Source of the DNA: Azoarcus sp. KH32C
Lineage (GTDB): Bacteria; Pseudomonadota; Gammaproteobacteria; Burkholderiales; Rhodocyclaceae
Direction of reading: 5' to 3'
NCBI RefSeq assembly: GCF_000349945.1
Contig: NC_020548.1
Span: 372,001 to 436,000, forward strand
DNA: 64,000 nucleotides
Shown here piece by piece: positions 34,790 to 44,234 of the stretch. Both the position numbers and the translations under genes were made by a program. The notes below the pieces were generated by a model, which made no database searches, was not told the origin of the DNA, and saw only the letters and a program-made list of their open reading frames with translations. The stretch's first letter is position 1. Each line of letters starts with the position of its first letter.

Positions 34790-35644
34790 ATGCCATCCCG
34801 GACGCCCACCGACGAAACAGTCATCGAGATCAGCAAGGTCTCGACACGCTTCGGCGACCACGTCGTGCATTCGGAGCTCGACCTCGAAGTGCGGCGCGGC
34901 GAGATCTTCGCGCTGATCGGCGGCAGCGGCTCAGGCAAATCGACGCTGCTGCGCGAAATGATCCTGCTGCAGCGCCCGGACTCGGGCTCGATCCGCGTGC
35001 TGGGCGTCGATCTGCAGAAGATCGGCAATGGCGATACCGAACCGGAAGCCCTTGCGCTGCGCCAGCGCTGGGGCGTGATGTTCCAGCACGGCGGCCTGTT
35101 CGGATCGCTGACGGTGCACGAAAACATCGGCTTGCCCTTGCGTGAGCACACTGAGCTCGATGATGCCCTGGTCGACGAAATCGCAGCCTGGAAACTCGCG
35201 ATGACGGGGCTCGAGCCGGAAGTCGGCGCGCAATATCCGTCCGAACTCAGCGGCGGCATGATGAAACGCGCATCGCTCGCACGCGCACTGGCGCTCGACC
35301 CGGAGCTGCTGTTTCTCGATGAACCGACCGCCGGCCTCGACCCCGAAAGCGCCGGCGAAGTCGACCAACTCGTACGCAAGCTGCGCGACCTCTTCGGCCT
35401 GACCATCGTCATGATCACTCACGATCTCGACCTGTTGTGGCAACTGGCCGACCGCGTAGCCGTCCTTGGCGACGGCACGGTGCAAGGCACCGGTTCAATG
35501 CCCGAACTCGCGAAATCGGACAAGCCGGCCATCCGTAGATTCTTCGACGGCCCGCGCGGGAGGGCGGCCCAGGAGCAGGACGAACGGCAGGGCGACGGGC
35601 AAACCAGCGGGGAAACGGGGACGCCATCATGGAAAGCAAAGTGA
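34790..35644 (+). CDS. mlaF: MlaF-like ABC transporter ATPase
   Basis: A 284-residue ATPase: Walker A GGSGSGKSTLLREM, Q-loop FQHGGLFGSLTVHENIGLPL, signature LSGGMMKRASLARALALDPE, Walker B LLFLDEPTAGLDPESA and the switch His in MITHDLDLL. Energises the MlaE permease. The end overlaps the MCE gene by 16 bases. The C-terminal 30 residues are charged and unlike the family core. Confidence 0.93.
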   Translation: MPSRTPTDETVIEISKVSTRFGDHVVHSELDLEVRRGEIFALIGGSGSGKSTLLREMILLQRPDSGSIRVLGVDLQKIGNGDTEPEALALRQRWGVMFQHGGLFGSLTVHENIGLPLREHTELDDALVDEIAAWKLAMTGLEPEVGAQYPSELSGGMMKRASLARALALDPELLFLDEPTAGLDPESAGEVDQLVRKLRDLFGLTIVMITHDLDLLWQLADRVAVLGDGTVQGTGSMPELAKSDKPAIRRFFDGPRGRAAQEQDERQGDGQTSGETGTPSWKAK

Positions 35645-36591
35645 ACTATGCGGTCGTCGGTGCGTTCGTCCTCGTGCTCGGTGCGGTGCTCGTGGCGTTC
35701 ACGCTCTGGCTCGCCTCGGGCGGCGCGTTCCAGAAGAAATACGACCCCTATCTGGCGATCGAGGACGAGTCGGTGGCCGGTCTCAATCTGAATGCGCCCG
35801 TCAAATACAACGGCGTCGACGTCGGCAAAGTGCGGCAGATCCAGCTCGATTCGCGCAACCCGGACCGGGTCATCCTGACCTTCGCCATCGAACGCGGCAC
35901 CCCCATCAAGGAGGACACCGTCGCGGTCTTGAAGACGCAGGGCCTGACGGGCATTGCCTATGTCGAGCTCAGCGGTGGCACACCGAATGCGCCGCCCCTT
36001 CGTGCTGCCGCCGGAAGCCCATATCCGGTGATCCGCACCAAGCCCTCGCTCGCCGCGCGACTGGAGAATGTGCTGACGTCGGTGCTGGCAAAGCTCGACA
36101 GTACCTCGAACAGCATCAACGCCATTCTCAGCGACGAAAACCGGGCCGCGTTCTCCAGCGCGCTTGCCGACATCGCCGCTGTGGCGCGCACGATCGCGGC
36201 GCGCAAGGACGCGCTCGACGCGGGCATTGCCCATGCGGCGACCACCTTCGAGAACAGCTCGCGTGCCACGGCGAAGGCGGGCCCGGTCATCGATCGCATC
36301 GGGCGCAGCGCCGCAGCGGTCGAGAAGATGGGTGACGAGGTCGCCCGGACAAGCGCCAGTGCCGGAAAGGCGGCCGACGCGGTGGGGAACGACCTGAAGC
36401 GCTTCAGCGAAGAAACGCTGCCCGAACTGGAACGCCTGCTCGGAGAACTCAGCGTCCTGTCGAGCTCGCTACGGCGTCTCAGCGAGCAAACCGAGCGCAA
36501 CCCGGGCGGGATCCTGTTCGGCCGCAAGGCGGTGCCGGAAGGTCCGGGGGAATCGGCCACAACAACACCAACAGGACAACAGCGGCGATGA
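35629..36591 (+). CDS. mlaD: MCE-domain lipid-binding protein (MlaD-like)
   Basis: A 320-residue protein: N-terminal membrane anchor (NYAVVGAFVLVLGAVLVAFTLWLA), one MCE domain (VAGLNLNAPVKYNGVDVGKV, EDTVAVLKTQGLTGIAYVEL) and a long helical tail containing many Ala and Ser residues, ending near 300. Longer than MlaD of E. coli and closer to the PqiB/Ttg2C relatives with a coiled tail. It is the periplasmic part handing lipid between the permease and the outer membrane. Confidence 0.9.
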   Translation: MESKVNYAVVGAFVLVLGAVLVAFTLWLASGGAFQKKYDPYLAIEDESVAGLNLNAPVKYNGVDVGKVRQIQLDSRNPDRVILTFAIERGTPIKEDTVAVLKTQGLTGIAYVELSGGTPNAPPLRAAAGSPYPVIRTKPSLAARLENVLTSVLAKLDSTSNSINAILSDENRAAFSSALADIAAVARTIAARKDALDAGIAHAATTFENSSRATAKAGPVIDRIGRSAAAVEKMGDEVARTSASAGKAADAVGNDLKRFSEETLPELERLLGELSVLSSSLRRLSEQTERNPGGILFGRKAVPEGPGESATTTPTGQQRR

Positions 36592-37295
36592 TCCACTTAT
36601 CCACCCCGCGACCGGGCCGGACCTGCGCGCTCAGTCTCTTGCTAGCGCTCGCTGCCGGATGCGGCGCACTACGCCAGACGGCCACGCCGCCGCCGGGCTT
36701 TTATTCCCTCGACGGCGCGCGGCTCGAAGCGCGCGTGCCAACAACCGCCCCAGCGACATTGTCGGTAAGTGACGGCCCCACGCTGATCGTCAATCCACCG
36801 CATGCGGCATCGGGATTCGATAGCCAGCGCATCATCTACGTGCGCGAGGCCCACAAACTCGAATATTTCGCGCACAGCGAATGGGTCGATACCCCCGCAC
36901 GCATGCTCGCTCCGCTGATCGTCTCCGCGGTCGAGACGAGCGGGGCTTTTCGCGCCGTCCTGCTGACACCAAGCGCCGCCACCGGTGACCTTCGTCTCGA
37001 CGCCGAGATCACGCGCTTGCAGCACGACTTCGGCAGCCAGCCCAGTCGCGTCCGTTTCACGCTGCGAGCCAACATCGTCGACAACAAGACCCGCCGGGTC
37101 CTGGCGCTACGCGAATTCGACGAAACCGTTGCCGCCGCGAGCGAGACGCCCTACGGCGGCGTCATTGCGGCCAATCGCGCGGTGCAGGCCGTGCTCGAGC
37201 AGCTTGCGGGATTCTGTGCCGAAGCCGCGGCGAACTGGCACCCGCCGGGGGCGCAACTGCCGAAGGCCACCGAAGACGGCGTGCCGGTGCGATGA
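36588..37295 (+). CDS. ABC-type transport auxiliary lipoprotein (PqiC-like)
   Basis: A 235-residue lipoprotein with lipobox LALAAGCGAL and the ABC_trans_aux (DUF330) fold: GFYSLDGARLEARV, RIIYVREAHKLEYFAHSEWV, LLAPLIVSAVETSG-like and FTLRANIVDNKTRRVLALREF. Start overlaps the MlaD stop (ATGA). It is the likely outer-membrane partner of the Mla-type system. Confidence 0.87.
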   Translation: MIHLSTPRPGRTCALSLLLALAAGCGALRQTATPPPGFYSLDGARLEARVPTTAPATLSVSDGPTLIVNPPHAASGFDSQRIIYVREAHKLEYFAHSEWVDTPARMLAPLIVSAVETSGAFRAVLLTPSAATGDLRLDAEITRLQHDFGSQPSRVRFTLRANIVDNKTRRVLALREFDETVAAASETPYGGVIAANRAVQAVLEQLAGFCAEAAANWHPPGAQLPKATEDGVPVR

Positions 37296-37341
37296 CCGCC
37301 CCATTCTCATCACCCATTGCATGTCCAAGGAGCGACGCAAA

Positions 37342-37569
37342 ATGAAAGCCACACTCATTGCCGGAGTCGTATTGATCGTCATGGGCGCAGCCGTTCTGGG
37401 TTATGACCATTTCAGCTACACGACGACCGAAAACATCCTTCAGATCGGCCCGATCTCGGCGACCGCCGAAGAGAAGCATACCGTCTCGATTCCGCCGCTC
37501 GTGGGCTGGTTGCTGATCGGCGGCGGTGTGGGCGTGATCCTGATCGCCACGCTGTCGAAGAGAAAATGA
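37342..37569 (+). CDS. Small two-helix membrane protein (DUF3185-like)
   Basis: A 75-residue protein with AAGGAG eight bases upstream of ATG 37342. Two hydrophobic helices (LIAGVVLIVMGAAVLGY and PLVGWLLIGGGVGVILIATL) flank a polar middle (YTTTENILQIGPISATAEEKH). Proteins of this shape are common in proteobacteria and of unknown role. Confidence 0.7.
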   Translation: MKATLIAGVVLIVMGAAVLGYDHFSYTTTENILQIGPISATAEEKHTVSIPPLVGWLLIGGGVGVILIATLSKRK

Positions 37570-37655
37570 AAGGGAAAGATGCCGACCGCGAGCCCCCTTT
37601 CCGGCATTGCTGACTTATAGTTCAATGAACCCGTTCATTCCGCCGCTTTAGTCCC

Positions 37656-38648
37656 ATGCCTTCCAAAACGCTGCCCGACCACGTCCTCTTCCAAGGCGAA
37701 AAACCCTTTCCGATCCTTCCTGCAGTCGACCACTACGCCGGCAGCGAAAGGCTGATGCTCAAGGCCCTCGCGGTCCAACAGGAGCTGGGACCGGTGTTCG
37801 ACATCACCTGCGACTGCGAGGACGGAGCGCGTGCCGGCGCCGAAGCCGAGCATGCCGCCATGGCAGCCTGCGTCATCATGTCGAACGACAACCGCTTCGG
37901 CCGCGTCGGGGCTCGGGTCCATGACGTCACCCACCCCCACTGGGAACAGGACGTGGACATTCTGGTCCGCAAGGCGGGCCCTCGCATCGCCTTCCTGACC
38001 CTGCCAAAGCCGCGCAGTGCCGCCGATGCGGCCCAGCAGATCGAAGCAATCCGCCATGCGGAGAACAAGCACGGCATCGACCGGGAGATTCCGGTGCACG
38101 TACTGATCGAAACCCACGGCGCGCTGCGCGACGCCTGGGAGATCGCCGCCCTCGACCGGGTGGAATCCCTGGATTTCGGGCTCATGGACTTCGTCAGCGG
38201 CCACCACGGCGCGATCCCCGGCTCGGCAATGCGCAGCCCCGGCCAGTTCGAACACCCGCTGATCGTGCGAGCCAAGTGCGACATCGCGGCCGCGGCTCTC
38301 GCCAACGGGGTTGTCCCTTCCCACAACGTCACCACCGAACTCAAGGACATCGACTACATCCGCCGGGACGCCGAGCGGGCTCGCCGGGAATTCGGCTACC
38401 TGCGCATGTGGAGCATCCACCCGAACCAGATCCAGCCGATTGTCGAAGCGATGCGACCGGATTTCTCGGAAGTGGAGGAAGCCAGCAGCATCCTCACGGC
38501 CGCCCAGGACGTCCACTGGGGCCCTATCCAGCATGCAGGCAAACTGCACGACCGCGCCTCCTACCGCTATTACTGGGAACTGCTCAAGCGCGCGGCCAGC
38601 ACCGGCATGCCGATTCCCGACGAGACACGCGCCCGCCTCTTCGACTGA
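37656..38648 (+). CDS. HpcH/HpaI aldolase/citrate lyase family protein
   Basis: A 330-residue CitE-like protein with ITCDCEDGARAGAEAEHA, LPKPRSAADAAQQIEAI, VLIETHGALRDAWEIAAL, LDFGLMDFVSGHHGAIPG and MWSIHPNQIQPIVEAM. The acidic residues expected to bind Mg are present. It is a different subfamily from the lyase at 27602-28501 and probably cleaves or forms a malyl-CoA-like ester. It stands alone between the Mla operon and fdxA. Confidence 0.75.
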   Translation: MPSKTLPDHVLFQGEKPFPILPAVDHYAGSERLMLKALAVQQELGPVFDITCDCEDGARAGAEAEHAAMAACVIMSNDNRFGRVGARVHDVTHPHWEQDVDILVRKAGPRIAFLTLPKPRSAADAAQQIEAIRHAENKHGIDREIPVHVLIETHGALRDAWEIAALDRVESLDFGLMDFVSGHHGAIPGSAMRSPGQFEHPLIVRAKCDIAAAALANGVVPSHNVTTELKDIDYIRRDAERARREFGYLRMWSIHPNQIQPIVEAMRPDFSEVEEASSILTAAQDVHWGPIQHAGKLHDRASYRYYWELLKRAASTGMPIPDETRARLFD

Positions 38649-38804
38649 ATCCCGTCATGGTGAGTGTTTTTGTGCTCGTTTCGCGCGCTCGGTATCCGGG
38701 CCCGCCCGCGCCAAAATGATTTTTGTCATTCAGGCTTTCCCGCCGATCGCCTAGATTTGTCTCGCGCTACGGACGCACCCCCATTTCCGAACGAGAGACG
38801 AATC

Positions 38805-39128
38805 ATGACTTACGTAGTGACTGAAGCCTGCATCAAGTGCAAACACACGGATTGCGTCGATGTCTGCCCTGTCGACGCGTTCCGCGAAGGGCCCAACTTC
38901 CTGGCGATCGACCCGCGGGAGTGCATCGACTGCACGCTGTGCGTGGCCGAATGTCCGGTCGATGCGATCTTCTCGGAGGACGACGTGCCGGCCGACCAGC
39001 GACAGTTCATCGCGCTCAACGAAGAGCTGGCGAAGGAATGGCAGCCGATCGTCCAGGTCAAGCCGGCGCCGGCCGACGCAGGGCTCTGGGCAACGGTGAA
39101 GGACAAGCTCAAGCTGCTCGAACGCTGA
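38805..39128 (+). CDS. fdxA: 7Fe ferredoxin
   Basis: A 107-residue FdxA-type ferredoxin with one 3Fe-4S and one 4Fe-4S site: ACIKCKHTDCVDVCPVDAF, then EGPNFLAIDPRECIDCTLC and VAECPVDAIFSEDDVP, as in Azotobacter ferredoxin I. Length and the C-terminal extension match the family. Convergent with the Crp/Fnr gene. Confidence 0.93.
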   Translation: MTYVVTEACIKCKHTDCVDVCPVDAFREGPNFLAIDPRECIDCTLCVAECPVDAIFSEDDVPADQRQFIALNEELAKEWQPIVQVKPAPADAGLWATVKDKLKLLER

Positions 39129-39152
39129 GCGCGAAAGCGCGCCGGATCGCGG

Positions 39153-39854
39153 TCAGGGCTCGATGATCCGGCGCAGCATGTCGATGCGCTGGATCTCGAT
39201 CCCGCCCGGCCGGGGCGTGATCCAGCCGGCTTTCTGCCAGCGGCTGAGGATGCGGATGACGGTTTCGACGCGAGCGCTGACGAGTTGGGCGATGTCCTCG
39301 CGGGCGAGGTGCACGTCGACGAGGATCCCGCCGAGGTCGGTCGTGCGGCCGAAGCGTTCGATCAGGTAATGCATCAGCGCAGCGAGACGCCGCGGCACCG
39401 AACCGGCGCTGATGATGTCGATCTTCGCCCGCAGCGCGGCGCTGTGCTGCAGCAGTGCGCGATTCACGGCGAGTCCGACATCAATCGAGCTGCGCAGCGA
39501 TTCGCGCAAGGTATCGGCACGGATGGCCAACACGTCGACGGGACCGCCGACCGCGATGGCATCGGCCGGGTAGGCGACATCCTCGAGCGCGGCGGCCAGA
39601 CCGATCGCTTCACCGCTCCGGAACAGGCCGATGACGATGCCCTCCCCCGTCGGCGTCATCCGCCGGATCTGCACGATGCCCGACTCCAGCACCGCGAAAT
39701 GGCTTGCGCGCTCGCCGGCAAACCACAGGGACTCCCCGGCCGCGAGTCGCCGATGTCGTCCGCCCTGCACGAGGCGGGCGAGATCCGGTTGGCATGATTC
39801 CGTGATCGGGGCGGCTGTCTGCGGCAGTGCGAACACGGATTGAACATGACCCAT
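39153..39854 (-). CDS. Crp/Fnr-family transcriptional regulator
   Basis: A 233-residue regulator: cNMP-binding-like beta roll (AAGESLWFAGERASHFAVLESGIVQI), dimer helix, and HTH in HLAREDIAQLVSARVETVIR. The Cys set for an Fe-S cluster of true FNR is absent, so it may sense a nucleotide, NO or heme. Start at 39854 (MGHVQSVF) gives the usual length. It could control the nearby oxidase cluster, but no matching box was found that would prove this. Confidence 0.83.
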   Translation of the reverse strand: MGHVQSVFALPQTAAPITESCQPDLARLVQGGRHRRLAAGESLWFAGERASHFAVLESGIVQIRRMTPTGEGIVIGLFRSGEAIGLAAALEDVAYPADAIAVGGPVDVLAIRADTLRESLRSSIDVGLAVNRALLQHSAALRAKIDIISAGSVPRRLAALMHYLIERFGRTTDLGGILVDVHLAREDIAQLVSARVETVIRILSRWQKAGWITPRPGGIEIQRIDMLRRIIEP

Positions 39855-39976
39855 GATGGTATCTTCGAAGGGAGAATATGAGGGGCGACGGGTGACTCTC
39901 CGTCCGAATATAGGAAGGCGTTGCAAAAGAGTCAACTTTGATGCATCTTTAGCTCACCTTCTCTTCATGGTGCCGC

Positions 39977-40735
39977 ATGTCAGCGAATAGCGGTCGTCCG
40001 GAACCTCGTCAGATCCAGCCGGGACACGTGGTCGAAGCCTTGTCGTGCGGCCTGCGCACTTTCCTGCGGGCCGCTCCGCTCTGCGTCGCGTTCTCGGGGA
40101 GCTTCGCCATCCTCGGCATCGGCATCATTTCGCTGCTGTCCGCGGCGGGACTGGCGCCGATGGGATTGCCGCTGGTCGGCGGCTTCCTGTTGGTCGCGCC
40201 GGCCTTACTGGCCGGCTTCTTCGGCATTTCGAGGGCCCTGCGCAGCGGGCGCAAACCAGCTTGGCGGGACATCGCCCAAGGCTTTCGGCAATCGCCCCGC
40301 GCGCTCTGGGGCCTGCTCCTGGTCTGCCTCTTCCTGTTCGTGATCTGGGTGACGGACGCGGGGATTCTCTACAGTTTCATGCTCGGGCGAAGCTACGCGG
40401 GATGGAAGATGATGTTCCCGCTGTCCGGGGAACTGATGCGTTTCCATCTGGGCGCCGCAGTGGCCGGCGGGCTCTTTGCGGTGATCGTCTTCTGCATTAC
40501 CGCGTACGCGGTCCCGCTTCTCATCGAGCGGCGCGCGAACTTGGTTGTCGCGGTGACGGCGAGCGTTCGCGCCATCTTTCGCAGTATTGTGGCAAATATG
40601 GCGTGGAGTTTGATCCTGGGCGGCACGGTGATCGTGTCGATCATCGTGCCGCTGCTGCTCACCGTGACGCTGCCGGTCGTGGCGTTCGCGACCGAATATC
40701 TTTATAGGGCGGCGTTTCCGGACGAGTCGGTCTGA
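39977..40735 (+). CDS. DUF2189 integral membrane protein
   Basis: A 252-residue protein with about six hydrophobic helices. HVVEALSCGLRTFLRAAPL, LAGFFGISRALRSGRKPAWRDI and LLIERRANLVVAVTASVRAI are typical of DUF2189. In other proteobacteria such genes are near cytochrome oxidase genes, and the cbb3-like cluster follows here within 2 kb. Molecular role unknown. Confidence 0.8.
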   Translation: MSANSGRPEPRQIQPGHVVEALSCGLRTFLRAAPLCVAFSGSFAILGIGIISLLSAAGLAPMGLPLVGGFLLVAPALLAGFFGISRALRSGRKPAWRDIAQGFRQSPRALWGLLLVCLFLFVIWVTDAGILYSFMLGRSYAGWKMMFPLSGELMRFHLGAAVAGGLFAVIVFCITAYAVPLLIERRANLVVAVTASVRAIFRSIVANMAWSLILGGTVIVSIIVPLLLTVTLPVVAFATEYLYRAAFPDESV

Positions 40736-40744
40736 GGAAAGCCG

Positions 40745-41266
40745 CTATCCGGCGTCCGTCACGGCACGTTTCGGGAGGACCCAGCCCGCGCGCGGGTAGT
40801 GGCAGGTGTAGCCGTCAGGATAGCGTTCGAGATAATCCTGATGCTCCGGCTCGGCTTCCCAGAAGTCGCCGACTGGCTCGACCTCCGTCACGACCCGGCC
40901 CGGCCAGAGCCTGGACGCGCTGACGTCGGCGATCGTGTCGAGCGCGATCTGCCGCTGCCGCTCATCGACGTAGTAGATCGCCGAACGATAGGACGCGCCC
41001 ATGTCGTTGCCTTGACGATTGCGCGTGGTCGGATCGTGAATCTGGAAGAAATATTCCAGCAGGCGCCGGTAGCTTATCCGGTCGGGATCGAACAGGATTT
41101 CGATGCCTTCCGCATGGTTACCGTGATTGCGATAGGTCGCATGGGGCACTTCCCCGCCGGTATAGCCGACACGGGTCGCCAAAACACCGGGCAGGTGCCG
41201 GATCAGGCCCTGCATGCCCCAGAAGCATCCGCCTGCGAGTACGGCGCGTTGCGAATTGGTCATCAT
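40745..41266 (-). CDS. msrA: Peptide methionine-S-sulfoxide reductase MsrA
   Basis: A 173-residue enzyme with the catalytic motif [51 protein letters not shown] and YFFQIHDP. It reduces the S epimer of methionine sulfoxide. ATG at 41266 (or 41263) overlaps the msrB stop, so the two form an oxidative-damage repair operon. Confidence 0.93.
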   Translation of the reverse strand: MMTNSQRAVLAGGCFWGMQGLIRHLPGVLATRVGYTGGEVPHATYRNHGNHAEGIEILFDPDRISYRRLLEYFFQIHDPTTRNRQGNDMGASYRSAIYYVDERQRQIALDTIADVSASRLWPGRVVTEVEPVGDFWEAEPEHQDYLERYPDGYTCHYPRAGWVLPKRAVTDAG

Positions 41267-41709
41267 CGCACCTCCACCTGGTCGATGTATTCCCCATAGC
41301 CCTCGGCTTCCATCCGCTCGAGCGGAATGAAGCGCAAGGACGCCGAATTGATGCAGTAACGCAGTCCGCCGCGGTCGCGGGGACCATCCGGGAAGACATG
41401 TCCCAGATGGCTATCGCCGTGGGTCGAGCGCACTTCGGTCCGGATCATGCCGTGAGTGGTATCGCGCAATTCGTTCACGAATGCGGGGACGATCGGTTTC
41501 GTGAAGCTGGGCCAGCCACAACCCGATTCGAACTTGTCGCTGGATGCGAACAGCGGTTCGCCCGAAACGATGTCCACGTAAATGCCGGGGGCGTCGTTGT
41601 GCAGATACTCCCCGGTGCCCGGGCGTTCCGTTCCGCTTTGCTGGGTGACGCGGAATTGCTCGGGCGTCAAAGCGGAGATGGCGGCTTCATTCCTCGTATA
41701 GCGTTTCAT
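41263..41709 (-). CDS. msrB: Peptide methionine-R-sulfoxide reductase MsrB
   Basis: A 148-residue enzyme: [24 protein letters not shown], and the catalytic Cys in [12 protein letters not shown]. The Cys pairs that bind structural zinc in some MsrB proteins are absent. It reduces the R epimer of methionine sulfoxide and is translationally coupled to msrA. Confidence 0.92.
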   Translation of the reverse strand: MKRYTRNEAAISALTPEQFRVTQQSGTERPGTGEYLHNDAPGIYVDIVSGEPLFASSDKFESGCGWPSFTKPIVPAFVNELRDTTHGMIRTEVRSTHGDSHLGHVFPDGPRDRGGLRYCINSASLRFIPLERMEAEGYGEYIDQVEVR

Positions 41710-41791
41710 TGTGTTCTCTCTCCTGTTGCGGTGCCTATTCTTTGTCGTAGCAGAGCCGCTGAATCTTACAGACAGCGGCGACCGGAGATCG

Positions 41792-42373
41792 TTACCGCAC
41801 TTCGGAGGTGTTGCCGAGGAGCATCCCGCGCTTGGCGAGCACGACGACCAGTGCCGTCGGAATGAGGATCGCCAGCGCCACGAGGCCCCGTCCGGCGACG
41901 ACCTGCTGATCGAGCAGATAGCCGTTGCACAGGCGTGTGGAGAGGTCCTGGTAGAGGAGTCCGACGACCGCCGACATCCAGGCCCAGTTGCCGATGAAGA
42001 AGGTCTGGACGATGACCCCGGCCGGGCGCCACGACCCTTGCAGTGCGGCCCCGGCCGCGAGCAGCGTTGAGATCTTGGCGAGCTCCACCGGAGGCGACAG
42101 CAGCGCCAGATCGAGGGCGCGCGGGATCATCCAGAATGCCGATACCAGTAGGCAGAACAGCAGGCCTGCGAGGCCGTGCGCGTTGATGGCCGCTATGGCC
42201 ATTCGCATGCGCGGTGGCACCGACGAAGCGAATGCGGCACCGGCGAGGATCAGCAGCGGAAACTGCACGAGCATGTGGCGCGCCATATCGGCTTCGAGCC
42301 AAGTCCGCAGCCACGGTGCGGTGCCGGCTGCGAGGAGCGCCGCGCCGAGGAATCCAAATCGTCGCGGGCTCAT
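41792..42373 (-). CDS. Membrane protein associated with the oxidase cluster
   Basis: A 193-residue protein with five or six hydrophobic helices, including [18 protein letters not shown] and [14 protein letters not shown] stretches, and several His, Trp and Arg residues at helix ends. It resembles the hypothetical CtaG-like membrane proteins found next to Sco genes and might help copper or heme insertion. ATG overlaps the stop of the SCO gene (ATGA). Function not established. Confidence 0.6.
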   Translation of the reverse strand: MSPRRFGFLGAALLAAGTAPWLRTWLEADMARHMLVQFPLLILAGAAFASSVPPRMRMAIAAINAHGLAGLLFCLLVSAFWMIPRALDLALLSPPVELAKISTLLAAGAALQGSWRPAGVIVQTFFIGNWAWMSAVVGLLYQDLSTRLCNGYLLDQQVVAGRGLVALAILIPTALVVVLAKRGMLLGNTSEVR

Positions 42374-42999
42374 CGTGAAGCGACCTCTGCGTGGGCGAGC
42401 GCCGAGCGCAGCGCGATGCGAGCCTCGCCGAGGTCATCGATGCGGATCAGCCGGCCGTCCGGCATGAGCGTGTGGATCGCAGCGTTATGCACGAAGCCGC
42501 CGATGCCGTCGGGCACGACGACGATGCCGAAGGCGTCGAGGAGCGGACGCAGGGCCTGGGGGTCGGCGACGCTGGCGAAGCGCCAGACCGAGGCGTCGGC
42601 GTGCATGCGGCTCGCGTAAGCCGCCAATGCGTCGGCATCGTCCTCAGGGTCGAAGCTGATGCTGATCAGGCGCACGCGGTCCTGCAGACCCTGCTTCCGG
42701 ATGTCCTGCTGCAGCTGCTGGAATTCCGTGCCAAGCACGCTGCACACCGATTCGCAGCGCGTGTAGATGAAGTCCACGAGCGCGATGCGGCCGTCCCGCG
42801 CGAGCTCGCTCCGTAGCGAGTAGGCCGTTGCGCCGGCACCGGCACCGGCAAGCATCGCGTCCGGGATCTGCGGTGCGTGTTCGCGCACGTCGAGGCGGCG
42901 CGCGGCCTCGCTCGTGACGACCCGGAAGCCGGCACTGACCTCCGAGAATGTCACGAGCCCCAGCAGCAGGATCAGCGCGCAGGTGACGGCAGTACGCAT
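42370..42999 (-). CDS. SCO1/SenC-family copper chaperone
   Basis: A 209-residue protein with an N-terminal membrane anchor, thioredoxin fold and the copper-binding CESVC motif (VDFIYTRCESVCSVLG) plus the distal His in GGFVHNAAIHTLMP. SCO proteins deliver copper to cytochrome oxidases. Placed between the cytochrome c gene and the membrane protein gene in the oxidase operon. Confidence 0.87.
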   Translation of the reverse strand: MRTAVTCALILLLGLVTFSEVSAGFRVVTSEAARRLDVREHAPQIPDAMLAGAGAGATAYSLRSELARDGRIALVDFIYTRCESVCSVLGTEFQQLQQDIRKQGLQDRVRLISISFDPEDDADALAAYASRMHADASVWRFASVADPQALRPLLDAFGIVVVPDGIGGFVHNAAIHTLMPDGRLIRIDDLGEARIALRSALAHAEVASR

Positions 43000-43017
43000 G
43001 GGCTGGTGCAGGGCCGG

Positions 43018-43629
43018 CTATTTCAGCGTCGCCAGTTCGGCGCCGCCGTTCCATGGCGCGCTGCGGTCGGCGGTGCGCTTGCGTTGCTCCTGCACCGCTT
43101 CCGCGGTCACCGACCCCCCTTTGTTGCCCCACTGGCTGCGGATGTGGGTCGCGACCGCCGCGATCTCGGCGTCCCCGAGCTTGTCGCCGAAGGCCGGCAT
43201 CACGCCGTTGTAGGTGTTGCCGGCGACTTCGATGCTGCCGTTGATCCCGTGCAGCAGGATCTGGATCACGACCTGTTCGCCACCATTGACCCAGACCGAA
43301 CCGGCCAGCGGCGGGAAGACCTGGGGAATGCCGGTGCCTGTGGCCTGGTGGCAGGCCGCGCAATTGGCGCCGAAGATCTGGCCGCCATCGACGGCCTTGC
43401 TGGGCACGGCCGCGAGGACCTCGATGTTGCGGCGGTCGCCGAGCTCGGGACGCGTGCTGGGACGTGCCATGTAGATGTAGTACACGACCCATGCGAGCAG
43501 CAGCGCGATCAGGCCCAGCACCAGGCGCGGCACGGGGTTGAGGGCTTCATGCGGGTCGTGGTTCTCGCGCCGCTGGGGGTGGTCGTTGCGGGTCTTGGCT
43601 TGCATGTCGGGTACGTGGCTCCGGGTCAT
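43018..43629 (-). CDS. Monoheme membrane-anchored cytochrome c
   Basis: Up to 203 residues. A single helix (LVLGLIALLLAWVVYYIYM) anchors a cytochrome c domain with CAACHQATGTGIPQVFPPLAGS and the distal Met in NGVMPAFGDKLGD. Two starts are possible: 43629 overlaps the ccoO-like stop (ATGA), 43605 is the next ATG. It takes the place of the diheme CcoP in this cluster. Confidence 0.85.
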   Translation of the reverse strand: MTRSHVPDMQAKTRNDHPQRRENHDPHEALNPVPRLVLGLIALLLAWVVYYIYMARPSTRPELGDRRNIEVLAAVPSKAVDGGQIFGANCAACHQATGTGIPQVFPPLAGSVWVNGGEQVVIQILLHGINGSIEVAGNTYNGVMPAFGDKLGDAEIAAVATHIRSQWGNKGGSVTAEAVQEQRKRTADRSAPWNGGAELATLK

Positions 43630-44231
43630 TTGGAGGCCGGGCCCGCGTCGGCGAGCGGCGCCAGCGCGGGGAAGGTCCGGTCGAGCGAGAGGAGATAGGC
43701 CACGAGGTCCTGCGCCGCCTGGGTGGCGACGACGACCCCGCCGGCCGGAGCGAACTGCGGCGGCAAGGCGACGACCTTGTCGCCCGGCGCAGCCTCACTC
43801 TTGACCTCGAACAGGAAGGGATAGGCCGGCATGATGCTGCCCGGCGTATAGGCACGCGGCTGGTAGAGGTGGCCGAGTTGCCAGTCCGCACTCGGCTGGC
43901 GCGCGCCGATATTGAACAGATCCGGGCCCGTGCGCATCGTGCCGAGCAGATGCGGGCGGTCGTAGTAGTAGTCGCCCGCAACCGAGGGCCGGCCCCAGCC
44001 CCGCTGGTCGTCCGGCGCCTGCGAAGGATCGCGCGGCTGCTGCGAATGGCAGTAGACGCAGCCCTGGCGGATGTACTCCTGCCGTCCGCGCAGCTGCACT
44101 TCGGTATAGGGCTTCAGGCCAGTCGTGGGCGGCTCATGGCGCAGCTGCAGATAGGGCAGCACGACCAGCGAGGCAGTGGCGATGGCGAGCGTCGTCATGG
44201 CGCCGGAGATCAGTTTGACGTGGTTTTCCAT
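43626..44231 (-). CDS. ccoO: cbb3-type oxidase subunit II (CcoO-like) monoheme cytochrome c
   Basis: A 201-residue protein with an N-terminal helix and CcoO hallmarks: GRQEYIRQGCVYCHSQQPRD with heme motif CVYCH, GDYYYDRPHLLGTMRTGPDL and GSIMPAYPFL with the axial Met. It passes electrons to subunit I. The start lies four bases after the subunit I stop. Confidence 0.9.
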   Translation of the reverse strand: MENHVKLISGAMTTLAIATASLVVLPYLQLRHEPPTTGLKPYTEVQLRGRQEYIRQGCVYCHSQQPRDPSQAPDDQRGWGRPSVAGDYYYDRPHLLGTMRTGPDLFNIGARQPSADWQLGHLYQPRAYTPGSIMPAYPFLFEVKSEAAPGDKVVALPPQFAPAGGVVVATQAAQDLVAYLLSLDRTFPALAPLADAGPASK

Positions 44232-44234
44232 GGT

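Noticed and set aside
33769..35418. 549-codon minus-strand frame across mlaE/mlaF
   Set aside because: Antisense to two ABC transporter genes with intact motifs.
39930..39960. Possible FNR box (TTGATGCATC) before the Crp/Fnr and DUF2189 genes
   Set aside because: Only one good half-site; the second half does not match ATCAA.
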